Shown: one piece after another, positions 1 through 6,155 of the stretch
Position numbering within the stretch: position 1 is the first letter of the stretch
How the letters are laid out: each line of letters begins with the position of its first letter
Source of the DNA: an uncultured Clostridia bacterium
GTDB lineage: Bacteria > Bacillota > Clostridia > Oscillospirales > CAG-272
Direction: 5' to 3'
Assembly (NCBI GenBank): GCA_937892405.1
Contig: CALAFS010000303.1
Span: 1 to 6,259 of the forward strand
DNA: 6,259 bases
Position numbers and translations under genes: made by a program
Notes under the pieces: model-generated
The model's input: the letters and a program-made list of their open reading frames with translations, nothing else
Database searches by the model: none
Told to the model about the DNA's origin: nothing

Positions 1-18
1 AGTAACCCTGACAATTAC

Positions 19-47
19 AGTATACTACGAATTTCATCATTTTACAA
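19..47 (-). promoter_or_regulatory. Possible promoter firing off the left edge
   Basis: On the minus strand TTGTAA (42-47) and TATACT (19-24) are separated by exactly 17 bp, a fair sigma-A match. It lies downstream of the putative kptA terminator and would start the next minus-strand gene, which is outside the window. No coding sequence is seen between 1 and 195. Confidence 0.4.
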
Positions 48-98
48 GATATTTCTTCCTTTTGAAAGAGCATCTCAGAAATTGAAGGGGCATGTGTC

Positions 99-157
99 AA
101 AAAAAGAGAACTTACCGGCAAAGCCCATCGGTATGCAATGTTCAACCAATGGGCTTT
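99..157 (-). terminator. Probable intrinsic terminator of the kptA operon
   Basis: Arms 120-132 (AAAGCCCATcGGT) and 145-157 (ACCaATGGGCTTT) pair with one mismatch around a 12-nt loop. On the minus strand a run of seven T (99-105) follows, about 14 nt beyond the stem. The hairpin begins about 40 nt past the kptA stop. The gap between stem and T-run is larger than ideal, so termination may be partial or the hairpin may mainly protect the mRNA end. Confidence 0.5.
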
Positions 158-195
158 CGGAATATGGAATATTCGATATGCGTATTTCCTGTATA

Positions 196-744
196 TCAAA
201 TTCTTTTAAGATAAATCACGGGGACACTTTTTGTCATCCACACATTATTTTCCGACAGCATAAAGCGATAGCCATCGCGAACCATTCTTTCACAATCGAC
301 CAAAAACACAAACGGTTTTCCATGTCGGGCGCCAACCCTTTCGGCAGTTTCAATATCGGCAGACAAATGAACATACAGGCGTTTTTTTGCAATCAATCCT
401 TGCCTTAGTATGGATGAAACATATTTTTCAGCAGTTCCGTGATACAAAACAGGAGGTGGCTCTTTTTCGACAAATTCCACATCCACCTTGACGGAATGCC
501 CCTGGTTTGCACGGATCAGGGTTTTGTCTTCGCTAAAAGAATATCTTTTCTTTTCATCCGTCTCTACAATCTCTTCCAACAATTCGAGAGAAAAAGGGCG
601 TGTTCGTAAAATCCCGTCGACGAGCTCATCGACTTTCGCCCAACCGTGCTGATCAAGCGTGATGCCGACCGTCTCAGGTTTATGACGAAGAACAAATGCC
701 AAAAATCGGCTTGTTTTTCGTAATGCCCTGGCTCCTTTATCCAT
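196..744 (-). CDS. kptA: RNA 2'-phosphotransferase, KptA/Tpt1 family
   Basis: This 182-aa protein should transfer an internal RNA 2'-phosphate to NAD+, giving 2'-OH RNA, nicotinamide and ADP-ribose 1'',2''-cyclic phosphate, in the cytoplasm. Family motifs are in order: LRHKP (19-23), DQHGW (31-35), KKRYSF (65-70), RANQGHS (78-84), LYHGT (100-104), KKRLYVHLS (120-128) and NNVWMT (166-171). R20, H21, R67 and R122 fit the spacing of the Arg-His-Arg-Arg active-site set known in Tpt1, so it looks catalytically intact. Length is normal for the family. The frame is open to 864, but the ATG at 744 is chosen because GGAG lies 7 nt upstream and the Tpt1 fold begins there; the extra N-terminal residues would be Arg-rich and unlike the family. 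The start overlaps the end of the preceding gene by 8 nt, implying translational coupling. It is the last gene of the operon. Bacterial KptA substrates are generally unknown; a role in RNA repair is inferred. Confidence 0.95.
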   Translation of the reverse strand: MDKGARALRKTSRFLAFVLRHKPETVGITLDQHGWAKVDELVDGILRTRPFSLELLEEIVETDEKKRYSFSEDKTLIRANQGHSVKVDVEFVEKEPPPVLYHGTAEKYVSSILRQGLIAKKRLYVHLSADIETAERVGARHGKPFVFLVDCERMVRDGYRFMLSENNVWMTKSVPVIYLKRI

Positions 745-1648
745 CAGATGTCTCCGTACGATTGACGGAATCGGAGGAATCTCGATTCTCCTTCGTCGCG
801 CAATCCCCGAACACTGCCAGATAGTCGGCAAACGAAATCGCCGGATCGTTCGTCCGCGCGGCATCTACGGCATGTTTCGTGTGCGGATTCAGCTGCCATT
901 TGCTATGGGTGCTACCTTTCATGGCAAAAGCGGGCCTATGTAAAACAGAGTAGCCGGAACGATACAACACACTGCAGTCAATCGTTGACGCGTCTACTGT
1001 AAAGACCTTATCGAATGTCTCCGGCAGACTCGGGAGCACCGTGCACCCGATCAGTCCCGAATAGGCGGTACACTCTTTGGCGGTCGCCACATGATGGTAT
1101 ATCTTTAATGCCAAAATCATCTTCTCGTCTCCATATCTTTTCGCTGCACGGTAGATAGGGTCGTCTTCCAGTGATTCCAAACCGACATCATTTTCTTTTT
1201 CTGGCATACCGTTCAGATACCGAATGTATTTCAGTTCCCGTTCCATTTCTTCCAATGTCTGATGAAAGCGATAATATCTGCGCATGACATCTCCCTTTCG
1301 TCTAAGGAGATAATCACAGTGTTCGGTCGATGTATAACGATAGATTACAAAGAATGTGTCATTTTCTTTTTGATCCTTCGATTCTTTTTTCATTTCGGCG
1401 ATCTTCTCCTCCATACCGGCGATTGCTTCCGCCACGGTCGTTTTTGCCTCTTTCGTCAAAAAGAATCCTTTTTTACTTCCGCACCTTTGCAGAAAATCAG
1501 AACCAGTGGCATATGTGTAATCATGAACTCCACGCTGAATGATTTTACATTTCACTTCATAGAAATTTTCAAACTTTTCATTACATATACACCATTTTAT
1601 TTCTTTAATATACCGTTTCCCGTCTTCGACAAATTCGTTCAGATTCAT
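737..1648 (-). CDS. Unrecognised 303-aa protein between pseudo-ATPase and kptA
   Basis: I do not recognise this family. The protein is soluble, with no signal peptide or membrane segment. The N-terminal part is rich in Lys, Glu and aromatic residues. Residues 66-97 look like a short coiled coil (Ala/Glu/Lys-rich, ending KKESKDQKE). Residues 99-145 are basic and aromatic (VIYRYTS, RRYYRFHQ). Residues 160-240 look like a compact mixed domain with several Cys and His (YHHVATAKEC, FTVDASTIDCSV). The last 25 residues are polar and probably disordered. The ATG is preceded by AGGAGG 5 nt away, and ATGA overlaps the stop of the upstream gene, so translation is coupled; the end overlaps kptA by 8 nt. 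Such tight packing implies co-expression and probably a shared complex with its neighbours. It could be a substrate-recognition partner or effector, but nothing in the sequence assigns an activity. The frame is confident; the function is not. Confidence 0.85.
   Translation of the reverse strand: MNLNEFVEDGKRYIKEIKWCICNEKFENFYEVKCKIIQRGVHDYTYATGSDFLQRCGSKKGFFLTKEAKTTVAEAIAGMEEKIAEMKKESKDQKENDTFFVIYRYTSTEHCDYLLRRKGDVMRRYYRFHQTLEEMERELKYIRYLNGMPEKENDVGLESLEDDPIYRAAKRYGDEKMILALKIYHHVATAKECTAYSGLIGCTVLPSLPETFDKVFTVDASTIDCSVLYRSGYSVLHRPAFAMKGSTHSKWQLNPHTKHAVDAARTNDPAISFADYLAVFGDCATKENRDSSDSVNRTETSDG
752..756 (-). promoter_or_regulatory. Ribosome binding site fixing the kptA start
   Basis: The minus strand reads CGGAG, 7 nt before the ATG at 744, inside the end of the preceding gene. 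It favours the 182-aa form of KptA over the longer open frame that reaches 864. Confidence 0.7.
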
Positions 1649-2529
1649 AACATCCTCCTATATAAATTCGCGTTGTTTTTTGATTCGCCGATGGGCAACC
1701 CAAAATCTGACATCATCGTACTAACAAATATCTGTCGCTTTTGCTTTTGCGCCAGTGTCAAATACGGCATTAAATCTTTGCTCACATCGATTGTATTAAC
1801 CAATCCTGCAATCATTAAAGGCGTTTTTTCATGATGGAAGTCCCTGATTTCTTCGATTTTTCCCCAAAATTCATTCAGCTTGAGAAAACATAAAAATTCA
1901 AATAGGCATCTGTCCGACTCGCCAAGCAGTACTTTTTGAGACGGCATCCGTTTTTCGACGATAAAATTTCCGGCAGGCATCAGTCTGAGAATCAAATTTT
2001 CATCATGTATAAACTGTTCCGGATTACATTGCTTCAAATAATCGCTTAAACATGCGCGAAAGGTTCTTGTCCTTCCGATTCCGCCCGTCAATGCAAAAAA
2101 GTCTTCTTCAGAACATCGATTGCCCGATGCTCTGTAAAACAAAAATCTTTCCGAATACCGTTCGGTGCCGACAGGCCAAAACCATGAAAGGTTTTCCTCC
2201 TCCGTGCTTCTTTTAAGGATATGATAAAAATCTTTCTCAGGGGGATCGCCGTCAGAGGATATGGCATATGAAAATGCCTTTTCAGCGCGTGAGCCAGTTG
2301 CCGCAATCCGATAGGTAAATCCTTCGGCTTCTAGCTCCGCCTCAATAACAGTATCGTCCTGTATATCTACAATCCTTCGCACTACGGAATCATTCTTCAG
2401 AATAACTCCGATTGCCTTGAAAATAGAATCGTTATTTTTTTCGTTCAATATCGTCAAAACAGGATTGAAAGGAGACTCATACAGATCGATGTTCTCAAGC
2501 TTTTTGATTCTCATGTTCTTGATTGTCAC
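1645..2529 (-). CDS. Probable degenerate ABC/RecF-like ATPase (pseudo-ATPase), 294 aa
   Basis: The frame is clear and the function is inferred. The outline resembles a small ABC/SMC/RecF-type ATPase head with its catalytic residues gone. The N-terminus MRIKKLENIDL (6-16) resembles the opening strand of such proteins. Residues 27-40, ending SIFKAI, sit where a P-loop would be but lack the GK[ST] core. LLGESDRCLFEFLCF (201-215) is placed like an ABC signature helix. PLMIAGLVNTID (237-248) matches the Walker B/D-loop pattern, with Ala-Gly replacing the Asp-Glu pair. RQIFVSTMM (265-273) matches the switch strand without its His. The start is GTG at 2529, chosen because AGGAGG lies 6 nt upstream; the in-frame ATG at codon 6 is too far from it. 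It follows the AAA+ gene by 53 nt with no terminator and overlaps the next gene by ATGA. A structural or regulatory partner role is likely. It could also be an unrelated novel fold. Confidence 0.85.
   Translation of the reverse strand: MTIKNMRIKKLENIDLYESPFNPVLTILNEKNNDSIFKAIGVILKNDSVVRRIVDIQDDTVIEAELEAEGFTYRIAATGSRAEKAFSYAISSDGDPPEKDFYHILKRSTEEENLSWFWPVGTERYSERFLFYRASGNRCSEEDFFALTGGIGRTRTFRACLSDYLKQCNPEQFIHDENLILRLMPAGNFIVEKRMPSQKVLLGESDRCLFEFLCFLKLNEFWGKIEEIRDFHHEKTPLMIAGLVNTIDVSKDLMPYLTLAQKQKRQIFVSTMMSDFGLPIGESKNNANLYRRML
1654..1659 (-). promoter_or_regulatory. Ribosome binding site inside the pseudo-ATPase gene
   Basis: A perfect AGGAGG lies 5 nt before the ATG at 1648, within the last codons of the pseudo-ATPase gene. 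Together with the ATGA stop/start overlap it indicates coupled translation of the two proteins, probably in similar amounts. Confidence 0.85.
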
Positions 2530-2535
2530 TTTGAG

Positions 2536-2541
2536 CCTCCT
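2536..2541 (-). promoter_or_regulatory. Ribosome binding site selecting a GTG start
   Basis: AGGAGG sits 6 nt before GTG at 2529 in the 53-nt gap after the AAA+ gene. The spacing is ideal for the GTG and poor (21 nt) for the in-frame ATG at 2514, so GTG is taken as the start. Confidence 0.85.
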
Positions 2542-2582
2542 TTTTATTTTGTCACATTCCTTTACGATAACTGTTGGTCATT

Positions 2583-4601
2583 TTACACGCAGAATCCGAT
2601 TTGACGGTTCGGTTCTTTCACCGCAACGGCGGGCATTTCCACATCCTCGGCACAAATGGTAGAAATATCACTCGATCGAATTTTATCGAAATCCATAGCA
2701 AGAAGCCGTTCTGCCTGTGCCATTTTCGCTTTTTCGATCATATTTCTCACATAGCGCCCGTTGCCGAAGTCGTTCTCTTCCCTCGCCTTCTCGAAAATAG
2801 CATTGAGTTTCTGACCGGCAGCTTCGGTGAGGCAAAGCCCCTTTTGTTTAGCGATCAGATTCGCAATTTCACAAAGTTCTTCGGTATTATAATCGGCAAA
2901 CGGAACATGGAAGGCGATGCGGGAACGAAGTCCGGGATTCTTCTGCAAAAATTCCTCCATCTTGTCGGGATATCCCGCAAAGATGACCACGACATCATCG
3001 CGATGGTTTTCCATTTCCTGAACGATGGTATTGATCGCTTCGTCGCCGTACGATCCGTTTCTGTCGTCCACGAGCGAATATGCCTCATCGATAAACAGAA
3101 CACCCCCGCGCGCTTCGCGAAACTTCTTTTGAATTGTAGGCGCCGTCCATCCCACAAATTTTCCGACCAAGTCTCCTCTGCCGACTTCAATCAAACCGCC
3201 TTTGGAAAGGAGATCATTTTCCGCCATAATTCTCGCAAACAACCGTGCCACGCTCGTCTTGGCGGTGCCGGGATTCCCCGTGAAAACCATGTGCATGGCA
3301 GCTCTGTCGGGTTTCATTCCTTTATCTGCAAAAATTTTTTGCGCTTTGTAATAGCTCAATGCTTTCCCGATCACCTTCTTCGCCTCGGTGAGACCGATCA
3401 TTTCCATCAGCTCATCATAAGCACAACCTTTCGGAGAAGCCTTGATGACCTCGCTTTTGACCGAGGCAATACCTTTATACTGCGTATAAATCCCGTTTTT
3501 CAGCTTATTGTCATACCATGCGTCAAACAATTCGTGAAGATCGGGCGCGAGGTATCCCTTCTTCGATTCCAGTGCGGAAAAGAGTTTCTTATCCGTTCTG
3601 ACTCCCTCTTTTTTGGCAAGTGCCCTGAGAAAATCTTCTGCCCGCTCGCCATACACAAATTCTTCTTTCAGTTCGACGAAACTGGTAGTGCCGAGATTTT
3701 CATAAAAAAGTTCTTTCGCTTTCGTACATTCGCGAGGCAAGCAGAAAACCGTAAGCACCTGATTGCGGAACTTTTTCATGATTTCGCAAAGATTTTCGAT
3801 CGTCTGTCTGTCGCCGGTTGCGCGATCGTCTTCCGAATCGTCATTTGCAAGGAATCGGACTACCACGGCTCCACCCACGCAGCTTTGATACAGGCACTCA
3901 TAAACGCTCACGGAAAAGCGTTCGCCGGGTCTGCAGTCCAAATATACATACCGCCTGTTCCGAATTCTCCCGTTCTCACGAAGAGCCTGCAACAGGAGCC
4001 TGCACAGTCCTTTTCTGGTATCGCGGTCATCCGTCTCTACCATATAATGAACCGGGTGCCCGTTCGCTTTCGTTTTCGCTTTTCCTGTATAAATCCGATG
4101 AAGTTCAGGGAGGAAAGTATCTTTTGCAAGATATTTTTCTGCCTCTTCGTAGATGTACTTTTTATCCGCATCTTCAATCAGGTTTTCGCCGTACTCAAGC
4201 CCCAAAGAAAACCGACCGCAAAGTTTATCCAAATTGAATTGTTCCATGACGACATCATCATCGCGGATATAATCGTTTCGGCATGCGCACTGAAGCATAT
4301 TCTGAATTGCAGCAAAAGTAACTTCTTCGAGGACGGTATCCTTCAGCCGGATCTCGATAGCCGTCAGAAAAGACGCAATCTGTTTTTCGAGCGAATCGCC
4401 ATCTCGGCAAAGAATAGCGATGGTAATCGTATCTTCCGCAGCATCGGTGACGCAGAAATAGGCCTTTTTCTGAAGTTTTTGATTAAAAACACTGCTTTTG
4501 ATGGAGATTCTTCTGATTTTTTCTTTCAAAATACGACGATTATCATTTTCTTCAGACCATTTGCCATCAATCGTAAAACCTTCCAATTTGTAAAACTGCA
4601 T
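2583..4601 (-). CDS. AAA+ ATPase, CbxX/CfqX (SpoVK-like) family, with extra N-terminal region
   Basis: This 672-aa protein carries an intact C-terminal CbxX-type AAA+ module (about 395-640): Walker A GNPGTAKT (442-449), pore loop VGKFVG (479-484), Walker B VLFIDEAY (501-508), sensor 1 VVVIFAGY (537-544), arginine-finger segment NPGLRSR (555-561) and sensor 2 GNGRYVRN (613-620). Members form ATP-driven hexamers that remodel protein partners; the family includes the Rubisco activase CbbX and SpoVK. Position 447 is Ala where a typical P-loop has Gly; I recall this from related Firmicute proteins, so it is probably a subfamily trait. Residues 185-367 resemble a second AAA-like domain without P-loop or acidic Walker B (GAVVVRF near 244, QVLTVFCLPRE near 281). 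Residues 1-165 are unrecognised. The ATG at 4601 is preceded by AAGGAGGG. This is the first gene of the four-gene operon and the likely motor of the system. A specific role in sporulation or Rubisco activation is not supported by context. Confidence 0.93.
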   Translation of the reverse strand: MQFYKLEGFTIDGKWSEENDNRRILKEKIRRISIKSSVFNQKLQKKAYFCVTDAAEDTITIAILCRDGDSLEKQIASFLTAIEIRLKDTVLEEVTFAAIQNMLQCACRNDYIRDDDVVMEQFNLDKLCGRFSLGLEYGENLIEDADKKYIYEEAEKYLAKDTFLPELHRIYTGKAKTKANGHPVHYMVETDDRDTRKGLCRLLLQALRENGRIRNRRYVYLDCRPGERFSVSVYECLYQSCVGGAVVVRFLANDDSEDDRATGDRQTIENLCEIMKKFRNQVLTVFCLPRECTKAKELFYENLGTTSFVELKEEFVYGERAEDFLRALAKKEGVRTDKKLFSALESKKGYLAPDLHELFDAWYDNKLKNGIYTQYKGIASVKSEVIKASPKGCAYDELMEMIGLTEAKKVIGKALSYYKAQKIFADKGMKPDRAAMHMVFTGNPGTAKTSVARLFARIMAENDLLSKGGLIEVGRGDLVGKFVGWTAPTIQKKFREARGGVLFIDEAYSLVDDRNGSYGDEAINTIVQEMENHRDDVVVIFAGYPDKMEEFLQKNPGLRSRIAFHVPFADYNTEELCEIANLIAKQKGLCLTEAAGQKLNAIFEKAREENDFGNGRYVRNMIEKAKMAQAERLLAMDFDKIRSSDISTICAEDVEMPAVAVKEPNRQIGFCV

Positions 4602-4632
4602 ATCATTCCCTCCTTTGTCCCTTCACATCGTT

Positions 4633-4641
4633 ACTATACCA
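4633..4641 (-). promoter_or_regulatory. Extended -10 promoter of the AAA+/kptA operon
   Basis: On the minus strand TGGTATAGT is an extended -10 (TGN plus TATAGT, one mismatch to TATAAT). No good -35 is seen at the right distance, as is common for extended -10 promoters. Predicted transcription start is near 4626, giving a leader of about 25 nt that carries the AAGGAGGG site before the ATG at 4601. Confidence 0.55.
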
Positions 4642-4664
4642 AAAGAAGTGCACTGTTTTTGGTA
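4637..4664. promoter_or_regulatory. 28-bp palindrome over the operon promoter, likely operator
   Basis: Outer arms TACCAAAA (4637-4644) and TTTTGGTA (4657-4664) are perfect complements around a perfect inner palindrome AGTGCACT (4647-4654); only the 2-bp spacers do not match. The left arm overlaps the -10 element, and the rest covers the -10/-35 spacer and the -35 position, the classic location for repression by a symmetric dimer or tetramer. The neighbouring WYL regulator is the natural candidate, by inference. Confidence 0.65.
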
Positions 4665-4672
4665 CACTGCCC

Positions 4673-4698
4673 ACATAACAAATTCTCGTTTCTTATGT
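4673..4698. repeat. Second inverted repeat upstream of the operon promoter
   Basis: Arms ACATAACAAA (4673-4682) and TTTCTTATGT (4689-4698) pair at 9 of 10 positions around a 6-nt centre, ending 8 bp from the first palindrome. It lies upstream of the transcription start, so it is more likely a protein-binding site than an RNA hairpin. Sequence and spacing differ from the first palindrome, so it may bind a different protein. Confidence 0.45.
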
Positions 4699-4755
4699 TA
4701 CTTTTTCTTTCAATAATAACATTATATTGATGAGATTGCACCGTATTTGGGACAC

Positions 4756-4788
4756 AAAAAAGCAGACTATGATTTTCATAGTCTGCTT
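4756..4788 (-). terminator. Intrinsic terminator of the WYL regulator gene
   Basis: A perfect 13-bp stem (4760-4772 with 4776-4788) and a TTT loop are followed on the minus strand by six T (4756-4761, partly in the stem). It lies 28 nt past the WYL stop codon. It insulates the regulator gene from the AAA+ operon, which therefore needs its own promoter. Confidence 0.92.
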
Positions 4789-4815
4789 GTATAATCATAA
4801 TGTGATGCTTTATGT

Positions 4816-5799
4816 TTATTGATATTTTTTTAATCCGTTTTCCAATGCGTTTTTCATTCTCTCTCTCAAAGACGTAGGAGTCTTGATTTCCACATGACCG
4901 ATATATTGCATTGCCCAGTGCTCCATGGCGTTCGGACTTGCTTTGAGAATAACATTCACTTTGCTCTCAATATCGTTTTTCATGATATGAATATCAGTAC
5001 CAAACCAATCAATAATTTGGTCTATAATACATGTATCTGCCACAAACTCGATAACAACCGGTTTATCGGTATACATATACGGCATCGTGGAAGATAAATC
5101 TTTATAATTGATTCCGTTTTCATATCCTGGCACCTTTTTCAAAGGCGTAGCAGGCTTATCTACAATCGTCATGTTAGTGATATGATCCAAGCGATGAAAC
5201 ACCATATTGCTCCAATATTCACTATAAGCCATTAAATAGTATCTTTGATTGTGCAAAATCATAACATAAGGACTGACATACTGCTGCGACGATTTATGTA
5301 ATTTTTTATCGGAACCGTATTTGTTATAATCATAATGTACTTGCTTTTTACATTCAATGGCAGAATCAATCATTTCTATATTATAAAAAAGCGCCTGATT
5401 TTCCGTCTTGCTCCAATCGTTCACAGAATGAATATGTTGTACATTAGAACGGAAGTATATGTTAGAAAGATCGCAAATTCGATTAATCAAGTCCTTGGAA
5501 TGTTTTGCTGTAATATGTTTACTGCTTAATATACCATCAATCAAAAGATGCAATTCTGAATCTTCAAAGTCCCGCACATCCAAAAAGCTCCCGCTGCGGC
5601 CGGACTCAATCTCAATACCAGCCTCTTTCAGAAGAGAAATATTACGACTGATAGCTTTTCTCTCTATCACTATACCATATTCTTGGTTGAGTTTAATCGC
5701 AATATCTTCTTGTGTCATCGGGTGATTATAATCGCTATATTCTTTTAATATTTGCCATATGCGTATTAAGGCTAATTTTTTATTCTCAAAATTTTCCAT
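4816..5799 (-). CDS. WYL-domain helix-turn-helix transcriptional regulator
   Basis: This 327-aa cytoplasmic DNA-binding protein has the standard three-part WYL layout. Residues 9-70 form a winged HTH (TQEDIAIKLNQEYG, then KAISRNISLLKEAGIEI). Residues about 135-215 form the WYL domain, including VHYDYNKYG, SPYVMILHNQRYYLMAYSE (the WYL position reads YYL) and FHRLDHI with a conserved Arg. Residues 245-325 form the C-terminal extension (WCX) domain (VVIEFVA...IIDWFG...HWAMQYIG). WYL regulators usually act as dimers; in several defence systems (BrxR and CapW types) they repress and sense a nucleic acid or nucleotide ligand. The ATG is preceded by AGGAGA 4 nt away. It has its own promoter and terminator, so it is not part of the AAA+ operon, but it is transcribed toward it and is the obvious candidate regulator. 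By eye the gene is more AT-rich than the operon. The ligand is unknown. Confidence 0.93.
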   Translation of the reverse strand: MENFENKKLALIRIWQILKEYSDYNHPMTQEDIAIKLNQEYGIVIERKAISRNISLLKEAGIEIESGRSGSFLDVRDFEDSELHLLIDGILSSKHITAKHSKDLINRICDLSNIYFRSNVQHIHSVNDWSKTENQALFYNIEMIDSAIECKKQVHYDYNKYGSDKKLHKSSQQYVSPYVMILHNQRYYLMAYSEYWSNMVFHRLDHITNMTIVDKPATPLKKVPGYENGINYKDLSSTMPYMYTDKPVVIEFVADTCIIDQIIDWFGTDIHIMKNDIESKVNVILKASPNAMEHWAMQYIGHVEIKTPTSLRERMKNALENGLKKYQ

Positions 5800-5803
5800 A
5801 GAA

Positions 5804-5809
5804 TCTCCT
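5804..5809 (-). promoter_or_regulatory. Ribosome binding site of the WYL regulator gene
   Basis: AGGAGA lies 4 nt before the ATG at 5799 on the minus strand and supports this start. Confidence 0.7.
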
Positions 5810-5982
5810 ACATTCGTATTTTCTGTAATTAGATGCTCGATTTGATATTCTTTTCACCGGTTATATGTAAATTAATCGACTCAGATTTCCATTAGCATCG
5901 ATAAATTGTTCCCATTGTTAAGTCATCTTATATTCTTTCGTCTTAATATATCGCTTACGACAAGCTGCAAAACTACATGGCT

Positions 5983-6011
5983 ATCATATCATTCTTCGTT
6001 TGATTTGTCAA
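5983..6011 (-). promoter_or_regulatory. Near-consensus sigma-A promoter for the WYL regulator gene
   Basis: On the minus strand TTGACA (6006-6011) is followed after exactly 17 bp by TATGAT (5983-5988), one mismatch from consensus overall. The start would be near 5976, giving a leader of about 177 nt before the WYL gene. No good small open frame is seen in that leader. Weak complementary segments exist (5832-5837 with 5894-5899; 5837-5842 with 5874-5879), but no known riboswitch is recognised. Confidence 0.7.
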
Positions 6012-6012
6012 T

Positions 6013-6029
6013 ACAATTTGTTAAATTGT
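6013..6029. promoter_or_regulatory. 17-bp perfect palindrome next to the -35 of the WYL promoter
   Basis: ACAATTT, GTT, AAATTGT: 7-bp perfect arms with a 3-bp centre, starting 1 bp beyond the -35 box. The 9-bp word TAAATTGTT from its right side recurs at 5902-5910, inside the leader. It could be a binding site for autoregulation or for another regulator. In AT-rich DNA such a palindrome may also occur by chance. Confidence 0.4.
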
Positions 6030-6125
6030 TACGATCGACAATGAAACAAGCACTCTTATATACAGCTGCTATGTTCGCATATGAATTGTGTTTTATGAAC
6101 TGTTTTTCAGATTTTATTGTCAGTC

Positions 6126-6155
6126 ACTATACCACAAAATCCATCGATGTAGCAA
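6126..6155 (-). promoter_or_regulatory. Weak second promoter candidate upstream of the WYL gene
   Basis: On the minus strand TTGCTA (6150-6155), 18 bp, then TATAGT (6126-6131) preceded by TGG as an extended -10. The surrounding word on the plus strand, GTCACTATACCA at 6123-6134, almost matches the AAA+ operon promoter word at 4630-4641. It could add a distant start for the WYL gene. Confidence 0.25.

Noticed and set aside
745..864. N-terminal extension of KptA up to 864
   Set aside because: The extra residues are Arg-rich and unlike the family, no ribosome site is seen at 864, and the region already codes for the end of the upstream gene.
1262..1834. Plus-strand frames within 1262-1834
   Set aside because: They lie antisense to the two well-supported middle genes, cross their ATGA junction, and show low-complexity Phe/Ile-rich translations without a domain.
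4721..4726. Perfect TATAAT on the minus strand as an alternative operon promoter
   Set aside because: No acceptable -35 lies 16-18 bp upstream and the surroundings are AT-rich, so chance is likely; the extended -10 nearer the gene fits better.
2574..4730. A 718-codon open frame on the plus strand covering the AAA+ gene
   Set aside because: It is an antisense shadow: the minus-strand frame carries a full set of AAA+ motifs and an ideal ribosome site, while the plus frame is rich in Phe, His, Ile and Arg, has no recognisable domain, and would start inside the operon junction.
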